Assembly: GCF_002916655.1 (NCBI RefSeq)
Contig: NZ_PPSM01000009.1
Coordinates: forward strand, 1 to 64,000
Length of the DNA stretch: 64,000 nucleotides
Direction: 5' to 3'
From: Novosphingobium sp. HII-3
GTDB lineage: Bacteria; Pseudomonadota; Alphaproteobacteria; Sphingomonadales; Sphingomonadaceae
Shown: positions 8,422-16,940 of the stretch, piece after piece
How positions within the stretch are numbered: the first letter of the stretch is position 1
How the letters are laid out: every line of letters begins with the position of its first letter
Notes under the pieces: model-generated
Seen by the model: the letters and a program-made list of their open reading frames with translations, nothing else
Databases searched by the model: none
Told to the model about the DNA's origin: nothing
Position numbers and translations under genes: made by a program

Positions 8422-8711
8422 GAGGGAGGCGTCACGAACCTTCACCCTCCCCTGCCGTCTGCAGACGCCGAACCCGCCTCGCGACGCGCAAGGTTTCTGC
8501 CACCTTCGAGATGCGCAAGAGGATGAATCGCCTCGCGTCCCGCTTATTTTTCCACATCAATTTGCCGACGAGCGGAATCGCGCTTGCGGTGAATGGAGCA
8601 CCGTCAAGCCTCGTAAAGCAGCTATCCCCGCGTGCAGCCACCGAAGCGGCGGAAAAGCCTTTCGCACGCAGGGACGGCAACCCTCAGGGGGGCCAATGTT
8701 TATAGCTGTGC

Positions 8712-8726
8712 TACCCTGCCAGGGTA
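8712..8726 (+). promoter_or_regulatory. Perfect 7-bp-arm palindrome upstream of the glsB-like gene
   Basis: TACCCTG, a single C, then CAGGGTA. It lies 39 bases before the glsB-like start and is a plausible operator for a dimeric regulator, which is not identified. Confidence 0.4.
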
Positions 8727-8764
8727 CAAGCGATCAGACACCGCGAAGGGGGTTTCTCAAGGTC

Positions 8765-9007
8765 ATGCTCAACATCATCGGTGCCATCATCAGCGGCCTC
8801 GTCATCGGCGCTCTGGCGCGCTGGTTCTATCCCGGAACCGTTCCGATGAATTGGCTCACGACGATCCTGCTGGGCATCGGCGGCTCACTGCTGGCCGGTC
8901 TGGTGACGAGCCGCGGCAGCCGCGATTTCAGCCGCGCAGGCTGCCTGGCCTCGGTCATCGGTGCCATCGTGCTGATATTCCTGGGTCGCCTGCTCCACAT
9001 CGGCTGA
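8765..9007 (+). CDS. GlsB/YeaQ/YmgE-family stress membrane protein
   Basis: The product has 80 residues and is almost entirely hydrophobic. It has three predicted membrane segments: NIIGAIISGLVIGALARWFYPG, WLTTILLGIGGSLLAGLV and CLASVIGAIVLIFLGRLL. G-x-x-x-G spacings throughout are typical of the transglycosylase-associated (GlsB/YeaQ/YmgE) family. The start ATG at 8765 follows AAGG. These proteins are small inner-membrane proteins linked to general and acid stress; their molecular role is unknown. The palindrome just upstream is the only regulatory sign. Confidence 0.85.
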   Translation: MLNIIGAIISGLVIGALARWFYPGTVPMNWLTTILLGIGGSLLAGLVTSRGSRDFSRAGCLASVIGAIVLIFLGRLLHIG

Positions 9008-9017
9008 GGCGCTTCAC

Positions 9018-9048
9018 GGCGCGGTTGCCTTTGAGAGGCCGCCGCGCC
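9018..9048. terminator. GC-rich hairpin between convergent glsB-like gene and nadB
   Basis: GGCGCGG..GCCT pairs with AGGC..CCGCGCC over 13 positions with two mismatches, with loop TTGAG. There is no T-run on either side, so it is a weak intrinsic terminator or an mRNA end-protecting hairpin. Confidence 0.5.
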
Positions 9049-9058
9049 GGAACTGTCG

Positions 9059-10660
9059 TCAGGGCACCAGAACCGTGTCCATGGGCTCCGCATCGGCCGC
9101 CGGGTAATCCAGCGTGTAGTGCAGCCCCCGGCTTTCATGACGCTTGAGCGCGGACTCCACGATCAGCTCCGCGCTCTGAAGCAGGTTGCGAAGCTCGATC
9201 AGATCGGTCGAAACCCGGAAATGCCGGTAGTACTCCTCGATCTCGCCGTTCAGCATCTGGATGCGGTGCATGGCGCGCTCCAGCCGCTTGGTCGTGCGCA
9301 CGATGCCGACATAGTTCCACATGAAACGCCGGATCTCCGTCCAGTTCTGCTTGATGACGACTTCCTCGTCCGAGTCCGTCACGCGGCTCTCGTCCCACAC
9401 CCGCACGGGCGGAGGCGCTTCGAAGGTTTCCCAGCGCGCCATGATGTCCGCTGCGGCCGCCTCGCCGAATACCAGGCACTCCAGTAGCGAATTGGAGGCC
9501 AGACGGTTGGCGCCGTGGAGACCGCTTTCCGTGCACTCCCCGGCCGCATAGAGACCCGGCAGGTCCGTCCGCCCGTCAAGGTCGACCAAAATGCCGCCGC
9601 AGGTATAGTGCTGCGCCGGTACGACCGGGATCGGCTCGCGCGTCATGTCGATGCCGAGCCCGATCAGCTTCTCGTAGATGTTCGGGAAATGGGACTTCAC
9701 GAATTCGGGAGGCTGGTGGCTGATGTCGAGGTGGACGCAATCGAGGCCGAAGCGCTTGATCTCGGAATCGATCGCGCGGGCCACGACGTCGCGCGGGGCA
9801 AGCTCCAGCCGCTCCGGGTCGTAGAAGGCCATGAACCGCTTGCCGGTGCGCGGGTTGATGAGGTGTCCACCCTCCCCGCGGACGGCCTCGGTGATAAGGA
9901 AGTTCTTGACCTGAAGATTGTACAGGCAGGTCGGGTGGAACTGCATCATCTCCATGTTTGAGACCCGCGCGCCCGCCCGCCAGGCCATGGCGATGCCGTC
10001 CCCCGTCGCACCGCGCGGGGCCGTGCTGAACTGGTAGACGCGCCCGGCACCACCGGTTGCCATTACCGTGGCGCGGGCCGTGAAGGACTCCACCCGACCC
10101 GTTTCCTCGTTGAGAGCGTAGACGCCCCAGACGCGGCCCGAACCGGAATAGCGCTGCTCATGCCGCCCGGTGATGAGATCGATGCAGGAGCGGCCCGCGA
10201 GCAGGGTGATATTGGGGTGCGCCTCAGCTGCCTGGAGAAGGGCCTGCTGCACCGCCCATCCGGTGGCGTCGGCCACGTGGACGATGCGCCGATGGGAATG
10301 CCCGCCTTCCCGCGTGAGGTGAAGCGCCTCCCCTTCCATGTTGAAGGGTACGCCGAGTTCGACCAGCCGCTGGATCGCGTGCGGCGCACGCTCGATCACG
10401 AATTCCACCGTCTCGCGGCGGTTGAGACCGGCGCCGGCCACCATCGTGTCGCGTATGTGCTCGTCGAACGTGTCGCCGGCGTCCAGCACGGCGGCGATAC
10501 CGCCCTGCGCCCAAGCGGTGGAGCCTCCGGTGAGCGTGCCCTTCGCAAGGACCGCGACCTTGACCTTCTCCGCCAGCGCGAGCGCCGCCGTAAGTCCGGC
10601 CGCACCGGAACCGATCACCAGGACATCGAATGCGCCGCCGGCGCTGGATGGCGTTTCCAT
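9059..10660 (-). CDS. nadB: L-aspartate oxidase
   Basis: The product has 533 residues. It oxidises L-aspartate to iminoaspartate with FAD, the first step of de novo NAD synthesis. The N-terminal FAD loop is VLVIGSGAAGLTAALALA. Other family blocks are GGSTAWAQGGIAA, the catalytic-region HPTCLYN and TEAVRGEGGHL, GGILVDLDGRTDLPGLYAAGE, and GLHGANRLASNSLLE. The C-terminal helical domain (ERAMHRIQMLNGEIEEYYRH) is present, so the protein is full length. The ATG at 10660 is 8 residues before the FAD strand. The partner quinolinate synthase genes are not in the window. Confidence 0.95.
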   Translation of the reverse strand: METPSSAGGAFDVLVIGSGAAGLTAALALAEKVKVAVLAKGTLTGGSTAWAQGGIAAVLDAGDTFDEHIRDTMVAGAGLNRRETVEFVIERAPHAIQRLVELGVPFNMEGEALHLTREGGHSHRRIVHVADATGWAVQQALLQAAEAHPNITLLAGRSCIDLITGRHEQRYSGSGRVWGVYALNEETGRVESFTARATVMATGGAGRVYQFSTAPRGATGDGIAMAWRAGARVSNMEMMQFHPTCLYNLQVKNFLITEAVRGEGGHLINPRTGKRFMAFYDPERLELAPRDVVARAIDSEIKRFGLDCVHLDISHQPPEFVKSHFPNIYEKLIGLGIDMTREPIPVVPAQHYTCGGILVDLDGRTDLPGLYAAGECTESGLHGANRLASNSLLECLVFGEAAAADIMARWETFEAPPPVRVWDESRVTDSDEEVVIKQNWTEIRRFMWNYVGIVRTTKRLERAMHRIQMLNGEIEEYYRHFRVSTDLIELRNLLQSAELIVESALKRHESRGLHYTLDYPAADAEPMDTVLVP

Positions 10661-10765
10661 GACCCGCCTCCTAGCCGCCGTGCCCGCCTCACCGCAACTG
10701 TTTGCGCGGCCGCGTCGCCAGGTACCGTCCAAGGGCAGCAGCAGCCCGGCGACGAGGCAGCTGGC

Positions 10766-11716
10766 TCAGGCCGCAGCGCGCGCCTGGCTGGTGAGCGTGA
10801 CGAACACGTCCTCAAGGTCGGCTTCGCGCGTGCTTACATCGACGATGGCAAAGCCCTGCGCCTGCAAGGCGGACATGATCTCGCCGGCGTTGGCGCGATC
10901 CTGATCGTAGGTGATCTCCAGCACCCGCTCGCTCGCCTGTACGCATTTCACGAAGCCGGGGTGCGCGGGCAATTCGGTGAGGTCACGGTCAAGCGTGAGC
11001 ACGATGATCTTCTCCCGCGCCATGCCGACCAATTCGCGTGTCGGCTTGTTGGCGATCAGTTCACCGTGGTTGATGATCGCGATCCGGTCGCACAACTCCT
11101 CGGCTTCTTCGAGGTAGTGCGTCGTGAGCACGATCGTCGCGCCCTCGCGGTTGAGCTCCGTCACCAGCTCCCACAGCTGTCGCCGCAGTTCGACGTCGAC
11201 GCCTGCCGTGGGTTCGTCAAGGACGAGCACGGGCGGCCGATGCACCAGCGCCTTCGCGATCAGCAGGCGGCGTTTCATGCCGCCCGAGAGCGTGCGGGCA
11301 TAAGCATTGCGCTTGTCCGCAAGGTGGACGGCGCGCAGCAGATCCTCCGAGCGACGCAGCGCCTTGGTGATGCCGTAGAGGCCGGCCTGGATCTCCAGCA
11401 CCTCGAACGGCGTGAAGAACGGGTCGAAGACGATTTCCTGCGGCACGATGCCGATCGCGCGCTTCGCGTTGCGCTGGTCGCGATCGATGTCGAAGCCCCA
11501 GATGTCGACGGAGCCGGACGTTTTCATGACCATCCCCGCCAGGATGTTGATGAGCGTCGACTTGCCGGCTCCGTTGGGACCAAGCAGCCCGAAGATGCCC
11601 CCTTCGGGCACATCGAACGAGACGCCCTTGAGCGCCAGCTTTCCTTCGCCGCCGCCCGCCGGGGCGTAGCGCTTCACAAGATCACGGATGGCGATGGCAG
11701 GCGAGGATGTGCTCAT
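10766..11716 (-). CDS. ABC transporter ATP-binding protein (ABC-2 export type)
   Basis: The product has 316 residues. It has a complete nucleotide-binding domain: Walker A GPNGAGKST, Q-loop VPQE, signature LSGGM, Walker B VLVLDEPTAGVD and switch histidine LTTHYLEEAEELCDRI. A C-terminal extension of about 90 residues (ELPAHPGFVKCVQASERVLEI onward) resembles the DrrA/YadG type that serves ABC-2 exporters. No permease gene is adjacent in the window, which is unusual because the permease normally follows. The exported substrate cannot be inferred. Confidence 0.9.
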   Translation of the reverse strand: MSTSSPAIAIRDLVKRYAPAGGGEGKLALKGVSFDVPEGGIFGLLGPNGAGKSTLINILAGMVMKTSGSVDIWGFDIDRDQRNAKRAIGIVPQEIVFDPFFTPFEVLEIQAGLYGITKALRRSEDLLRAVHLADKRNAYARTLSGGMKRRLLIAKALVHRPPVLVLDEPTAGVDVELRRQLWELVTELNREGATIVLTTHYLEEAEELCDRIAIINHGELIANKPTRELVGMAREKIIVLTLDRDLTELPAHPGFVKCVQASERVLEITYDQDRANAGEIMSALQAQGFAIVDVSTREADLEDVFVTLTSQARAAA

Positions 11717-11843
11717 GAGGGCAGCATGTGGGCCATGATCGTCCGCGCGTAAAGCCCTGCGGATCGGCCCCTGCCCGGAACGTGGGATCGAAACATGTGC
11801 GGCTTCCGAACGTAACTAGCCTGTGTCACGAAAAGGACGATCG

Positions 11844-12392
11844 ATGGGAAAACTCGGCATGGTTGCCGTTGCGCTGGGCGCATCTGCCATCCTTGCAGCC
11901 TGCGCAAAGATCCCGCGCCCGGGCCCGGTCGGCAACCGGGCGGTTCCGGAGCCCGCGAAGCCGGTCTCCGCAGACCGCTACATGGGCCGCTGGTACGAGC
12001 AGTTCCGATACGAAGCCTCGTTCCAAAAAGGGATGGATGGCGTCTTCGCCGACTACAGCCTGAACCCGGACGGTTCGGTAAAAGTGGTGAACAGCGGCCG
12101 CGAGGGCGGGCCCGGCGGGACGCTGAAGGTTTCCAGGGGCAAGGCCAGGATCGTCGATCCAGACACTGGAGCCAAGCTCAAGGTTTCGTTCTTCGGTCCG
12201 TTCTATGGTGACTATTGGGTGCTCGATCACGGCGACGACTACGAGTGGTCGATCGTTGGCGAACCTTCGGGACGCTACCTGTGGGTCCTCACGCGTGAAC
12301 AGCGCCCGGATGCGGTGATGCTCGCCAGCCTTGAGGCGCGGGTGAAACAGCTTGGATATCGCTGGTCGCTGATCCGCCGAACCCGTCAATAA
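11844..12392 (+). CDS. Outer-membrane lipocalin (Blc type)
   Basis: The product has 182 residues. The signal peptide has a lipobox (AILAAC), so this is a lipoprotein. The lipocalin signature GRWYEQFRYEASFQKG opens the barrel. FGPFYGDYWVLD, EWSIVGEPSGRYLWVL and TREQRPD are the later conserved Blc strands. Bacterial lipocalins of this kind bind lysophospholipids or fatty acids at the outer membrane under stress. The ATG at 11844 is chosen over an in-frame start 21 bases upstream because it leaves a normal signal peptide. A terminator follows directly, so it is a single-gene unit. Confidence 0.9.
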   Translation: MGKLGMVAVALGASAILAACAKIPRPGPVGNRAVPEPAKPVSADRYMGRWYEQFRYEASFQKGMDGVFADYSLNPDGSVKVVNSGREGGPGGTLKVSRGKARIVDPDTGAKLKVSFFGPFYGDYWVLDHGDDYEWSIVGEPSGRYLWVLTREQRPDAVMLASLEARVKQLGYRWSLIRRTRQ

Positions 12393-12410
12393 TGACGATC
12401 GCCTCGCAAA

Positions 12411-12443
12411 CGAAAAAGGGCGGTCGTGAGACCGCCCTTTTCG
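12411..12443 (+). terminator. Terminator after lipocalin
   Basis: A perfect stem AAAAGGGCGGTC/GACCGCCCTTTT with loop GTGA. Both strands end in T-runs, so it can also act for the small minus-strand gene beyond it. Confidence 0.9.
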
Positions 12444-12485
12444 TGGGTAATTTGGGTAACTCGGGTATCGTCTCCCAGCCTCGAA

Positions 12486-12566
12486 TCAGGCGAGGGTGAG
12501 CGCGAAGACCAGCGCGCTGGTGCTCAGCGCGGCTGCGATCCCGACCGTCCGGTGGACGAGGGTCAT
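12486..12566 (-). CDS. Very small membrane protein (26 aa)
   Basis: The reading frame gives a 26-residue peptide starting MTLVHRTVG and continuing as one hydrophobic helix (IAAALSTSALVFALTLA). AGGAG lies 6 bases before the ATG at 12566, which is stronger than most sites nearby. It stands between the lipocalin terminator and an AT-rich promoter-like region. Its composition is that of a single-pass small membrane protein, perhaps a stress-induced regulator of a membrane complex. I do not recognise a family. Confidence 0.5.
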   Translation of the reverse strand: MTLVHRTVGIAAALSTSALVFALTLA

Positions 12567-12656
12567 ATAAAACTCCTGCATTTCTTCTTGTTTTGTCGCA
12601 AACAGAGCACTGTTGAACGCGTTCATGCTGCAGGTGCGAAATAGGATGCGTGCGAA

Positions 12657-12680
12657 TTGTTGCAAATGCTCAAGCAACAA
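12657..12680. promoter_or_regulatory. Inverted repeat in AT-rich region upstream of guaA and the small gene
   Basis: TTGTTGC and GCAACAA are perfect 7-bp arms 10 bases apart. They lie in an AT-rich stretch between two divergently oriented genes, so they are a candidate operator. Confidence 0.4.
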
Positions 12681-12841
12681 TATTGCTTGCGTTTTCTGCA
12701 ACTTCTGCAGGAGCGTGATGCGTCGGGAACAATGGGTGTCGTGGGCTCGCCAAGCGGAGTAGCGGCTCACGCGGACCACTTTGGTTGCTGCCATCCTGAT
12801 GGACACTGGACAGCGCGCGCCCGCGCGATTACGTGCCCGCC

Positions 12842-14401
12842 ATGAGTATCCAGACCTCCGAATCCGTCCTGATCGTCGATTTCGGCAGCCAGGTGACGCA
12901 GCTCATTGCGCGCCGCGTGCGTGAAGCCGGCGTCTACTCCGAGATCGCACCGTTCAACGCTGCCGAGGAGGCGTTCCATCGCCTGAACCCGGTGGGCATC
13001 ATCCTGTCCGGTTCGCCCGCTTCGGTTCTGGATGAGAACGGTCCGGGAATCCCGGAGGTCATTCTGGAAAGCGGCCGCCCGATCCTCGGCATCTGCTACG
13101 GCCAGCAGTCGCTCATGCACCAACTCGGCGGCGAGGTACTGGCGGGCGACTCGGGCGAGTTCGGCCGCGCCTTCATCGAGATTGCTGACGAGTGCGCCCT
13201 CTTCAACGGTCTGTGGAAGGTCGGAGAAACGCACCAGGTCTGGATGAGCCATGGCGACAAGGTCACCAGCCTCGCTCCGGGTTTCCGTCCGGTGGCCTCC
13301 AGCCCGGGCGCGCCCTTCGCGGTCATCGCGAACGACGAAAAGCGTATCTACGCGATGCAATTCCACCCCGAAGTCGTGCACACGCCCGATGGGGGCAAGC
13401 TGCTCAAGAACTTCGTACGGCATGTCTGCGGCCTTGCCGGTGACTGGACCATGGCGGAGTTTCGCAAGACCAAGATCGAGGAAATTCGTGCGCAGGTCGG
13501 CAGCGGACGAGTGATCTGCGGCTTGTCCGGCGGTGTCGATTCGGCCGTCGCGGCAGTGCTCATCCACGAAGCCATCGGCGACCAGCTGACCTGCGTCTTC
13601 GTGGACCATGGCCTGATGCGCATGGGCGAGGCCGATCAGGTCGTCAGCCTTTTCCGTGGCCACTACAACATCCCGCTGGTCCATGTGGACGCCTCGACGC
13701 TGTTCCTGAAGGGCCTGGAAGGCGTCACCGACCCCGAAGCCAAGCGCAAGTTCATCGGCAAGACCTTCATCGACGTCTTCGAGGACGAGGCGAAGAAGAT
13801 CGGCGGCGCCGAGTTCCTCGCGCAGGGGACGCTGTACCCCGACGTCATCGAAAGCGTTTCGTTCACCGGTGGCCCCTCGGTCACGATCAAAAGCCACCAC
13901 AACGTCGGTGGCCTTCCCGAACGCATGGACATGAAGCTGGTCGAACCGCTTCGCGAGCTGTTCAAGGACGAAGTCCGTGAACTGGGCCGTGAACTGGGCC
14001 TGCCGGAGATCTTCGTCGGCCGTCACCCGTTCCCCGGGCCGGGCCTGGCGATCCGCATCCCCGGCGAAGTCAGCCGCGAGCGTTGCGATATCCTGCGCAA
14101 GGCGGACGCGATCTACCTTGAGGAAATCCGCACCGCAGGCCTTTACGATGCCATCTGGCAGGCCTTCGCGGTGCTGCTGCCGGTCAAGACCGTTGGCGTC
14201 ATGGGCGATGGCCGCACCTACGACAACGTCTGCGGCCTGCGCGCCGTCACCTCGACCGATGGCATGACCGCAGACATCTATCCCTTCGACGCCGGCTTCC
14301 TCAGCCGCGTTGCCACCCGCATCATCAACGAGGTGAAGGGCATCAACCGCGTGGTTTACGACTACACGTCGAAGCCGCCCGGCACCATCGAGTGGGAATG
14401 A
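12842..14401 (+). CDS. guaA: GMP synthase (glutamine-hydrolysing)
   Basis: The product has 519 residues and converts XMP to GMP with glutamine and ATP. The class I amidotransferase half carries the nucleophile in GICYGQQ (Cys85) and the His/Glu pair in FHPEVVHT. The ATP pyrophosphatase half carries the P-loop SGGVDS at about 228. The C-terminal dimerisation domain ends in PPGTIEWE, the normal family end. So the gene was not damaged although an ICE is inserted immediately after it. I use ATG 12842; a GTG nine bases upstream is possible. The 3' end of guaA is a well-known integration target. Confidence 0.97.
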   Translation: MSIQTSESVLIVDFGSQVTQLIARRVREAGVYSEIAPFNAAEEAFHRLNPVGIILSGSPASVLDENGPGIPEVILESGRPILGICYGQQSLMHQLGGEVLAGDSGEFGRAFIEIADECALFNGLWKVGETHQVWMSHGDKVTSLAPGFRPVASSPGAPFAVIANDEKRIYAMQFHPEVVHTPDGGKLLKNFVRHVCGLAGDWTMAEFRKTKIEEIRAQVGSGRVICGLSGGVDSAVAAVLIHEAIGDQLTCVFVDHGLMRMGEADQVVSLFRGHYNIPLVHVDASTLFLKGLEGVTDPEAKRKFIGKTFIDVFEDEAKKIGGAEFLAQGTLYPDVIESVSFTGGPSVTIKSHHNVGGLPERMDMKLVEPLRELFKDEVRELGRELGLPEIFVGRHPFPGPGLAIRIPGEVSRERCDILRKADAIYLEEIRTAGLYDAIWQAFAVLLPVKTVGVMGDGRTYDNVCGLRAVTSTDGMTADIYPFDAGFLSRVATRIINEVKGINRVVYDYTSKPPGTIEWE

Positions 14402-14719
14402 TTCTTACCCCTCCGGCGGTATCCATTTGTACGCTAGGATACGGCATAAGCCGTTGATAGAAAAGGACTATCCTAACTAGGTCTATCGACATCTATCGAG
14501 GGGTAGTGCTCCGATTTGACGGTATAGCGGACGGTATGGGGAATCTTGTTCGATCAGCAAATTCGGGATACCGTCACGGCCAAGAGAGCTGCTGACGGTA
14601 TTTTTTTCTGGCATAACAGACTGATTTCAAAAAGGAATCATGCTTCCAGCATCGTCTGTTTTGGCCTGGCGGTATAATTGGCGCTTCTCCCCGATTTTGG
14701 GACGATTTTGGAGGCCCCC
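14402..14719. other. ICE left-end attachment region with repeated GRCGGTAT motifs
   Basis: This 318-base gap between guaA and the integrase holds no gene. The 8-mer GGCGGTAT or GACGGTAT occurs at 14415-14422, 14518-14525, 14530-14537, 14594-14601 and 14668-14675, and inverted at 14568-14575. Such a cluster beside the integrase gene is what arm-type recombinase sites look like. The crossover core (attL) is expected at the guaA stop codon. The matching right-end core is outside the window, so this is inference. Confidence 0.6.
14568..14608 (+). terminator. Possible terminator of guaA within the attachment region
   Basis: ATACCGTC and GACGGTAT form an 8-bp stem with an 18-base loop, followed by seven T residues. 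It may end guaA transcription, or the arms may simply be two of the recombinase sites. Confidence 0.5.
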
Positions 14720-15976
14720 ATGCTTACTGACATGGCGATTAAGGCGCTGAAAGCACAGAAGAAATTGTATAAGGTGAGCGACCGTGACGGTATGTACGTC
14801 GTGGTGCAGCCGTCGGGTGCGATCGTGTTCCGGTACGACTACCGCCTTAACGGCCGCCGCGAGACGCTAACGCTCGGTCGGTACGGGCCGGAAGGCCTTT
14901 CGCTGGCTCGCGCTCGGGAAAAGCTGATCGATGCCAAGCGGGCCATTTCAGAGGGGCGGTCTCCGGCCCAGGAGAAGCAGCACGACAAGCGGCGACTGAA
15001 GGAGGCAAAGAGGTTCGGCGAGTTCGGCGAGAAATGGTTCCAAGAGTCGCGCATGGCTGATAGCACGCGTGCGATGCGGCGCTCGATCTACGAGCGCGAC
15101 ATCCTACCAACGTTTCGAAACAGGCTTCTGACGGAGATTGCGCCAGACGATCTCCGCGTGATGTGCGGGAAAGTGAAGGAGCGCGGTGCTCCAGCCACGG
15201 CCGTCCATGTGCGGGATATTGTGAAGCTGATCTTTGCGTTCGCGATCCTGCATGGCGAGAAGGTCGCCAATCCGGCGGATGAAGTTGGGCCCGCGTCTAT
15301 CGCGACCTTCGTGCCGAAGGACCGTTCGCTGTCCCCTGGGGAAATCCGCGTCATGCTCGGGCAGCTCGAGCATGTGCCAACGCTGCCGACCATACGGTTG
15401 GGAATGAAGCTCTTCCTTCTGACGATGGTCAGGAAAAGCGAGCTACAGGATGCGACGTGGGATGAAGTCGATTTTGAGAACTCCGTCTGGTCGATCCCAA
15501 AAGAGCGAATGAAGCGGTCGAAGGCACACAACGTCTACCTGTCGCAGCAGGCCATCGACATCTTCATCGCGCTAAAAACCTGTGCGGGCAATTCGCGCTA
15601 TGTCCTTCCTTCGCGATACGACGCTGACGCACCGATGTCGCGGGCGACATTCAATCGGATCACGACCGCGGTCGTCGTCAGGGCAAAAAAAGAGGGGCTG
15701 CCGCTCGAACCGTTCACTGTTCACGATCTGCGGCGCACAGGTTCTACCCTGCTGAATGAGCTGGGCTTCAATAGCGATTGGATCGAGAAGTGCTTGGCGC
15801 ATGAGGACGGAAGGTCGTCGCGTGGCGTCTACAACAAGGCGGAGTACGAGCATCAACGCCGCCATATGATGCAGGAGTGGTCCAACCTGTTGGACGCGTG
15901 GGTTTTGGGTCAGAAGTATCGTCCGATGCTGCTCCCGGCCACGATGGAGTTGCTTGAGTTGGAGCCTAGTGTTTGA
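14720..15976 (+). CDS. P4-type tyrosine integrase of the ICE
   Basis: The product has 418 residues. An N-terminal DUF4102 arm-binding domain (MLTDMAIKALK, YDYRLNGRRETLTLGRYG) is followed by a core-binding domain and the catalytic domain. The catalytic residues are visible: Arg in LTMVRKSELQDATW, H-x-L-R in VHDLRRTGST, a following His in LAHE, and a Tyr in GVYNKAEY. The ATG at 14720 has GGAGG seven bases upstream. It should insert and excise the element at guaA. It overlaps the AlpA-like gene on the opposite strand by 11 bases at its 3' end. Confidence 0.93.
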   Translation: MLTDMAIKALKAQKKLYKVSDRDGMYVVVQPSGAIVFRYDYRLNGRRETLTLGRYGPEGLSLARAREKLIDAKRAISEGRSPAQEKQHDKRRLKEAKRFGEFGEKWFQESRMADSTRAMRRSIYERDILPTFRNRLLTEIAPDDLRVMCGKVKERGAPATAVHVRDIVKLIFAFAILHGEKVANPADEVGPASIATFVPKDRSLSPGEIRVMLGQLEHVPTLPTIRLGMKLFLLTMVRKSELQDATWDEVDFENSVWSIPKERMKRSKAHNVYLSQQAIDIFIALKTCAGNSRYVLPSRYDADAPMSRATFNRITTAVVVRAKKEGLPLEPFTVHDLRRTGSTLLNELGFNSDWIEKCLAHEDGRSSRGVYNKAEYEHQRRHMMQEWSNLLDAWVLGQKYRPMLLPATMELLELEPSV

Positions 15977-16235
15977 CGGGCCGCGAACGGCGCAGCCTCA
16001 CGTCGGGGCTTGGAGCACGTTTGACGGCATTTGCGCGAGAGGCATGGCGCCGAGCGTCGAGCCAGGCTTCGACCTCTGCCAAGTCCCAGACGACGCAGCG
16101 TGAGGTGAGATAGAAGCGCTGCGGGAATTCTCCTCGCTGCTCCATGTCGTAGATCGTGCTGTCGGCAAGCGGCACGATCTCTCGTAACTGCTGCCGGCGA
16201 ATTGTTCTTCGGGCGACATGTGGGGCAGCGCTCAT
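15966..16235 (-). CDS. AlpA-family DNA-binding regulator / excisionase-like protein
   Basis: The product has 89 residues. A winged-helix AlpA/MerR-type core reads RRQQLREIVPLADSTIYDMEQRGEFPQRF, followed by VVWDLAEVEAWLDARR, the standard wing and closing helix. AlpA-like proteins control or assist phage and ICE integrases. It is convergent with the integrase and overlaps it, so transcription of one could interfere with the other. The basic tail after residue 70 is not part of the fold. A second excisionase-like gene exists at 42916-43197, so this one may instead be a regulator. Confidence 0.85.
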   Translation of the reverse strand: MSAAPHVARRTIRRQQLREIVPLADSTIYDMEQRGEFPQRFYLTSRCVVWDLAEVEAWLDARRHASRANAVKRAPSPDVRLRRSRPVKH

Positions 16236-16640
16236 ACGGTATCTCCACTTCTTTGCTCTTGTGGAGATAGAAGGCGATAGATCTTCCGCTTTGAAGCCCG
16301 CGCGTGAACGTGTGCGGTAATATCGGGCTATAGCGTGTAAATCGGACGGGTGGTCTCAACGGGCAAGTGTCGTCTGGGAGCGTCGGCGGACCCTTCGGCT
16401 CTTGTTCGAACCGGCGCCAACCGTGGAATTTCAATCCGGTGGAACCCGCGATTCACTTCAAAATCCAGTTCCGAGAGGAGTGCCGGTTCGACCCCGGCCA
16501 CCCGCACCATCACTTAGTGTTGCTCTCCGAAAATGGAGGCCACACGTTCGAATCGTGGCGGGCTTAGCCACTCAAATATGTCACCGCCTGGTCGCTATCG
16601 GCGGTTCCCAGCTTCATTGCTGAACTGACGGCAGCCGCCT
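16236..16640. other. Gene-free region holding a tRNA remnant
   Basis: About 400 bases without a supportable gene. The only recognisable content is the tRNA-Leu(CAA) 3' fragment at 16455-16509. A weak T-arm-like sequence (GTTCGAAT) lies about 50 bases further on. Confidence 0.6.
16455..16509 (+). pseudogene. 3' fragment of a tRNA-Leu(CAA) gene (old attachment site)
   Basis: From the anticodon loop onward the sequence is that of a leucine tRNA. It has ACTTCAAAATCCAG with anticodon CAA, a variable arm CCGAGAGGAGT, a T-arm GCCGGTTCGACCCCGGC, acceptor strand CACCCGC, discriminator A and CCA at 16507-16509. The 5' half is missing: no GCGGGTG acceptor strand and no D-arm precede it. Elements that integrate at tRNA genes leave exactly such 3' duplicates, so this marks a former or nested integration event. 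Confidence 0.7.
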
Positions 16641-16940
16641 ATGATTTCGGCGATGCCAGCAACTGAAACCATTGGACGCTGGAGCTTCGATGTAAGCGAA
16701 GCCGTGGTGCGCAGCGGCGGGGAGGAACGACGACTCGAGAACCGTGCTGCCCGGACGCTGGCTCTTCTTTGCGAGCACAGGGGTCGTGTCGCCGGCAAGG
16801 AAGAACTCATCTCTTTAGTTTGGCAGGGGCGCACCGTCAGTCCGAACTGCGTCGCGGTCGTCATCGGGAACCTGCGTCGCGTGATCGAGGATGATCCCGG
16901 CTCACCCATACACATCGTCACCGTCAACAAGCGGGGCTAG
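16641..16940 (+). CDS. Stand-alone OmpR/CadC-type winged-helix DNA-binding protein
   Basis: The product has 99 residues and consists only of a trans_reg_C winged helix. Strands come first ([19 protein letters not shown]), then helices ([27 protein letters not shown]), the recognition helix ([18 protein letters not shown]) and the wing ([10 protein letters not shown]). A CadC-like protein would continue into a membrane segment and a sensor domain. Here the frame stops right after the wing, so it is a truncated or minimal regulator. Its last 39 bases overlap the 3' end of the opposing hisI gene. The start could be the ATG at 16641 or at 16653. Confidence 0.65.
   Translation: MISAMPATETIGRWSFDVSEAVVRSGGEERRLENRAARTLALLCEHRGRVAGKEELISLVWQGRTVSPNCVAVVIGNLRRVIEDDPGSPIHIVTVNKRG

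Larger units (their letters stand above)
8080..8764. other. Long intergenic region between nrdA and the glsB-like gene
   Basis: About 685 bases without a supportable gene. On the nrdA side there is a promoter with an NrdR-like box (8385-8421), which implies a leader of about 300 nt. On the right, a perfect palindrome lies just upstream of the next gene. Small open frames here have no ribosome sites or family features. Confidence 0.6.

Noticed and set aside
10160-11752. 530-residue plus-strand open frame across nadB and the ABC ATPase gene
   Set aside because: It lies wholly antisense to two well-supported genes and has Arg/His-rich shadow composition.
12767-14026. 419-residue open frame antisense to guaA
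   Set aside because: Antisense shadow of guaA without domain features.
16516-16567. Second tRNA-like stretch with a GTTCGAAT T-loop and a CCGAAAA loop
   Set aside because: The T-stem has a mismatch, the 3' end does not give a proper discriminator plus CCA, and no acceptor 5' strand is present.
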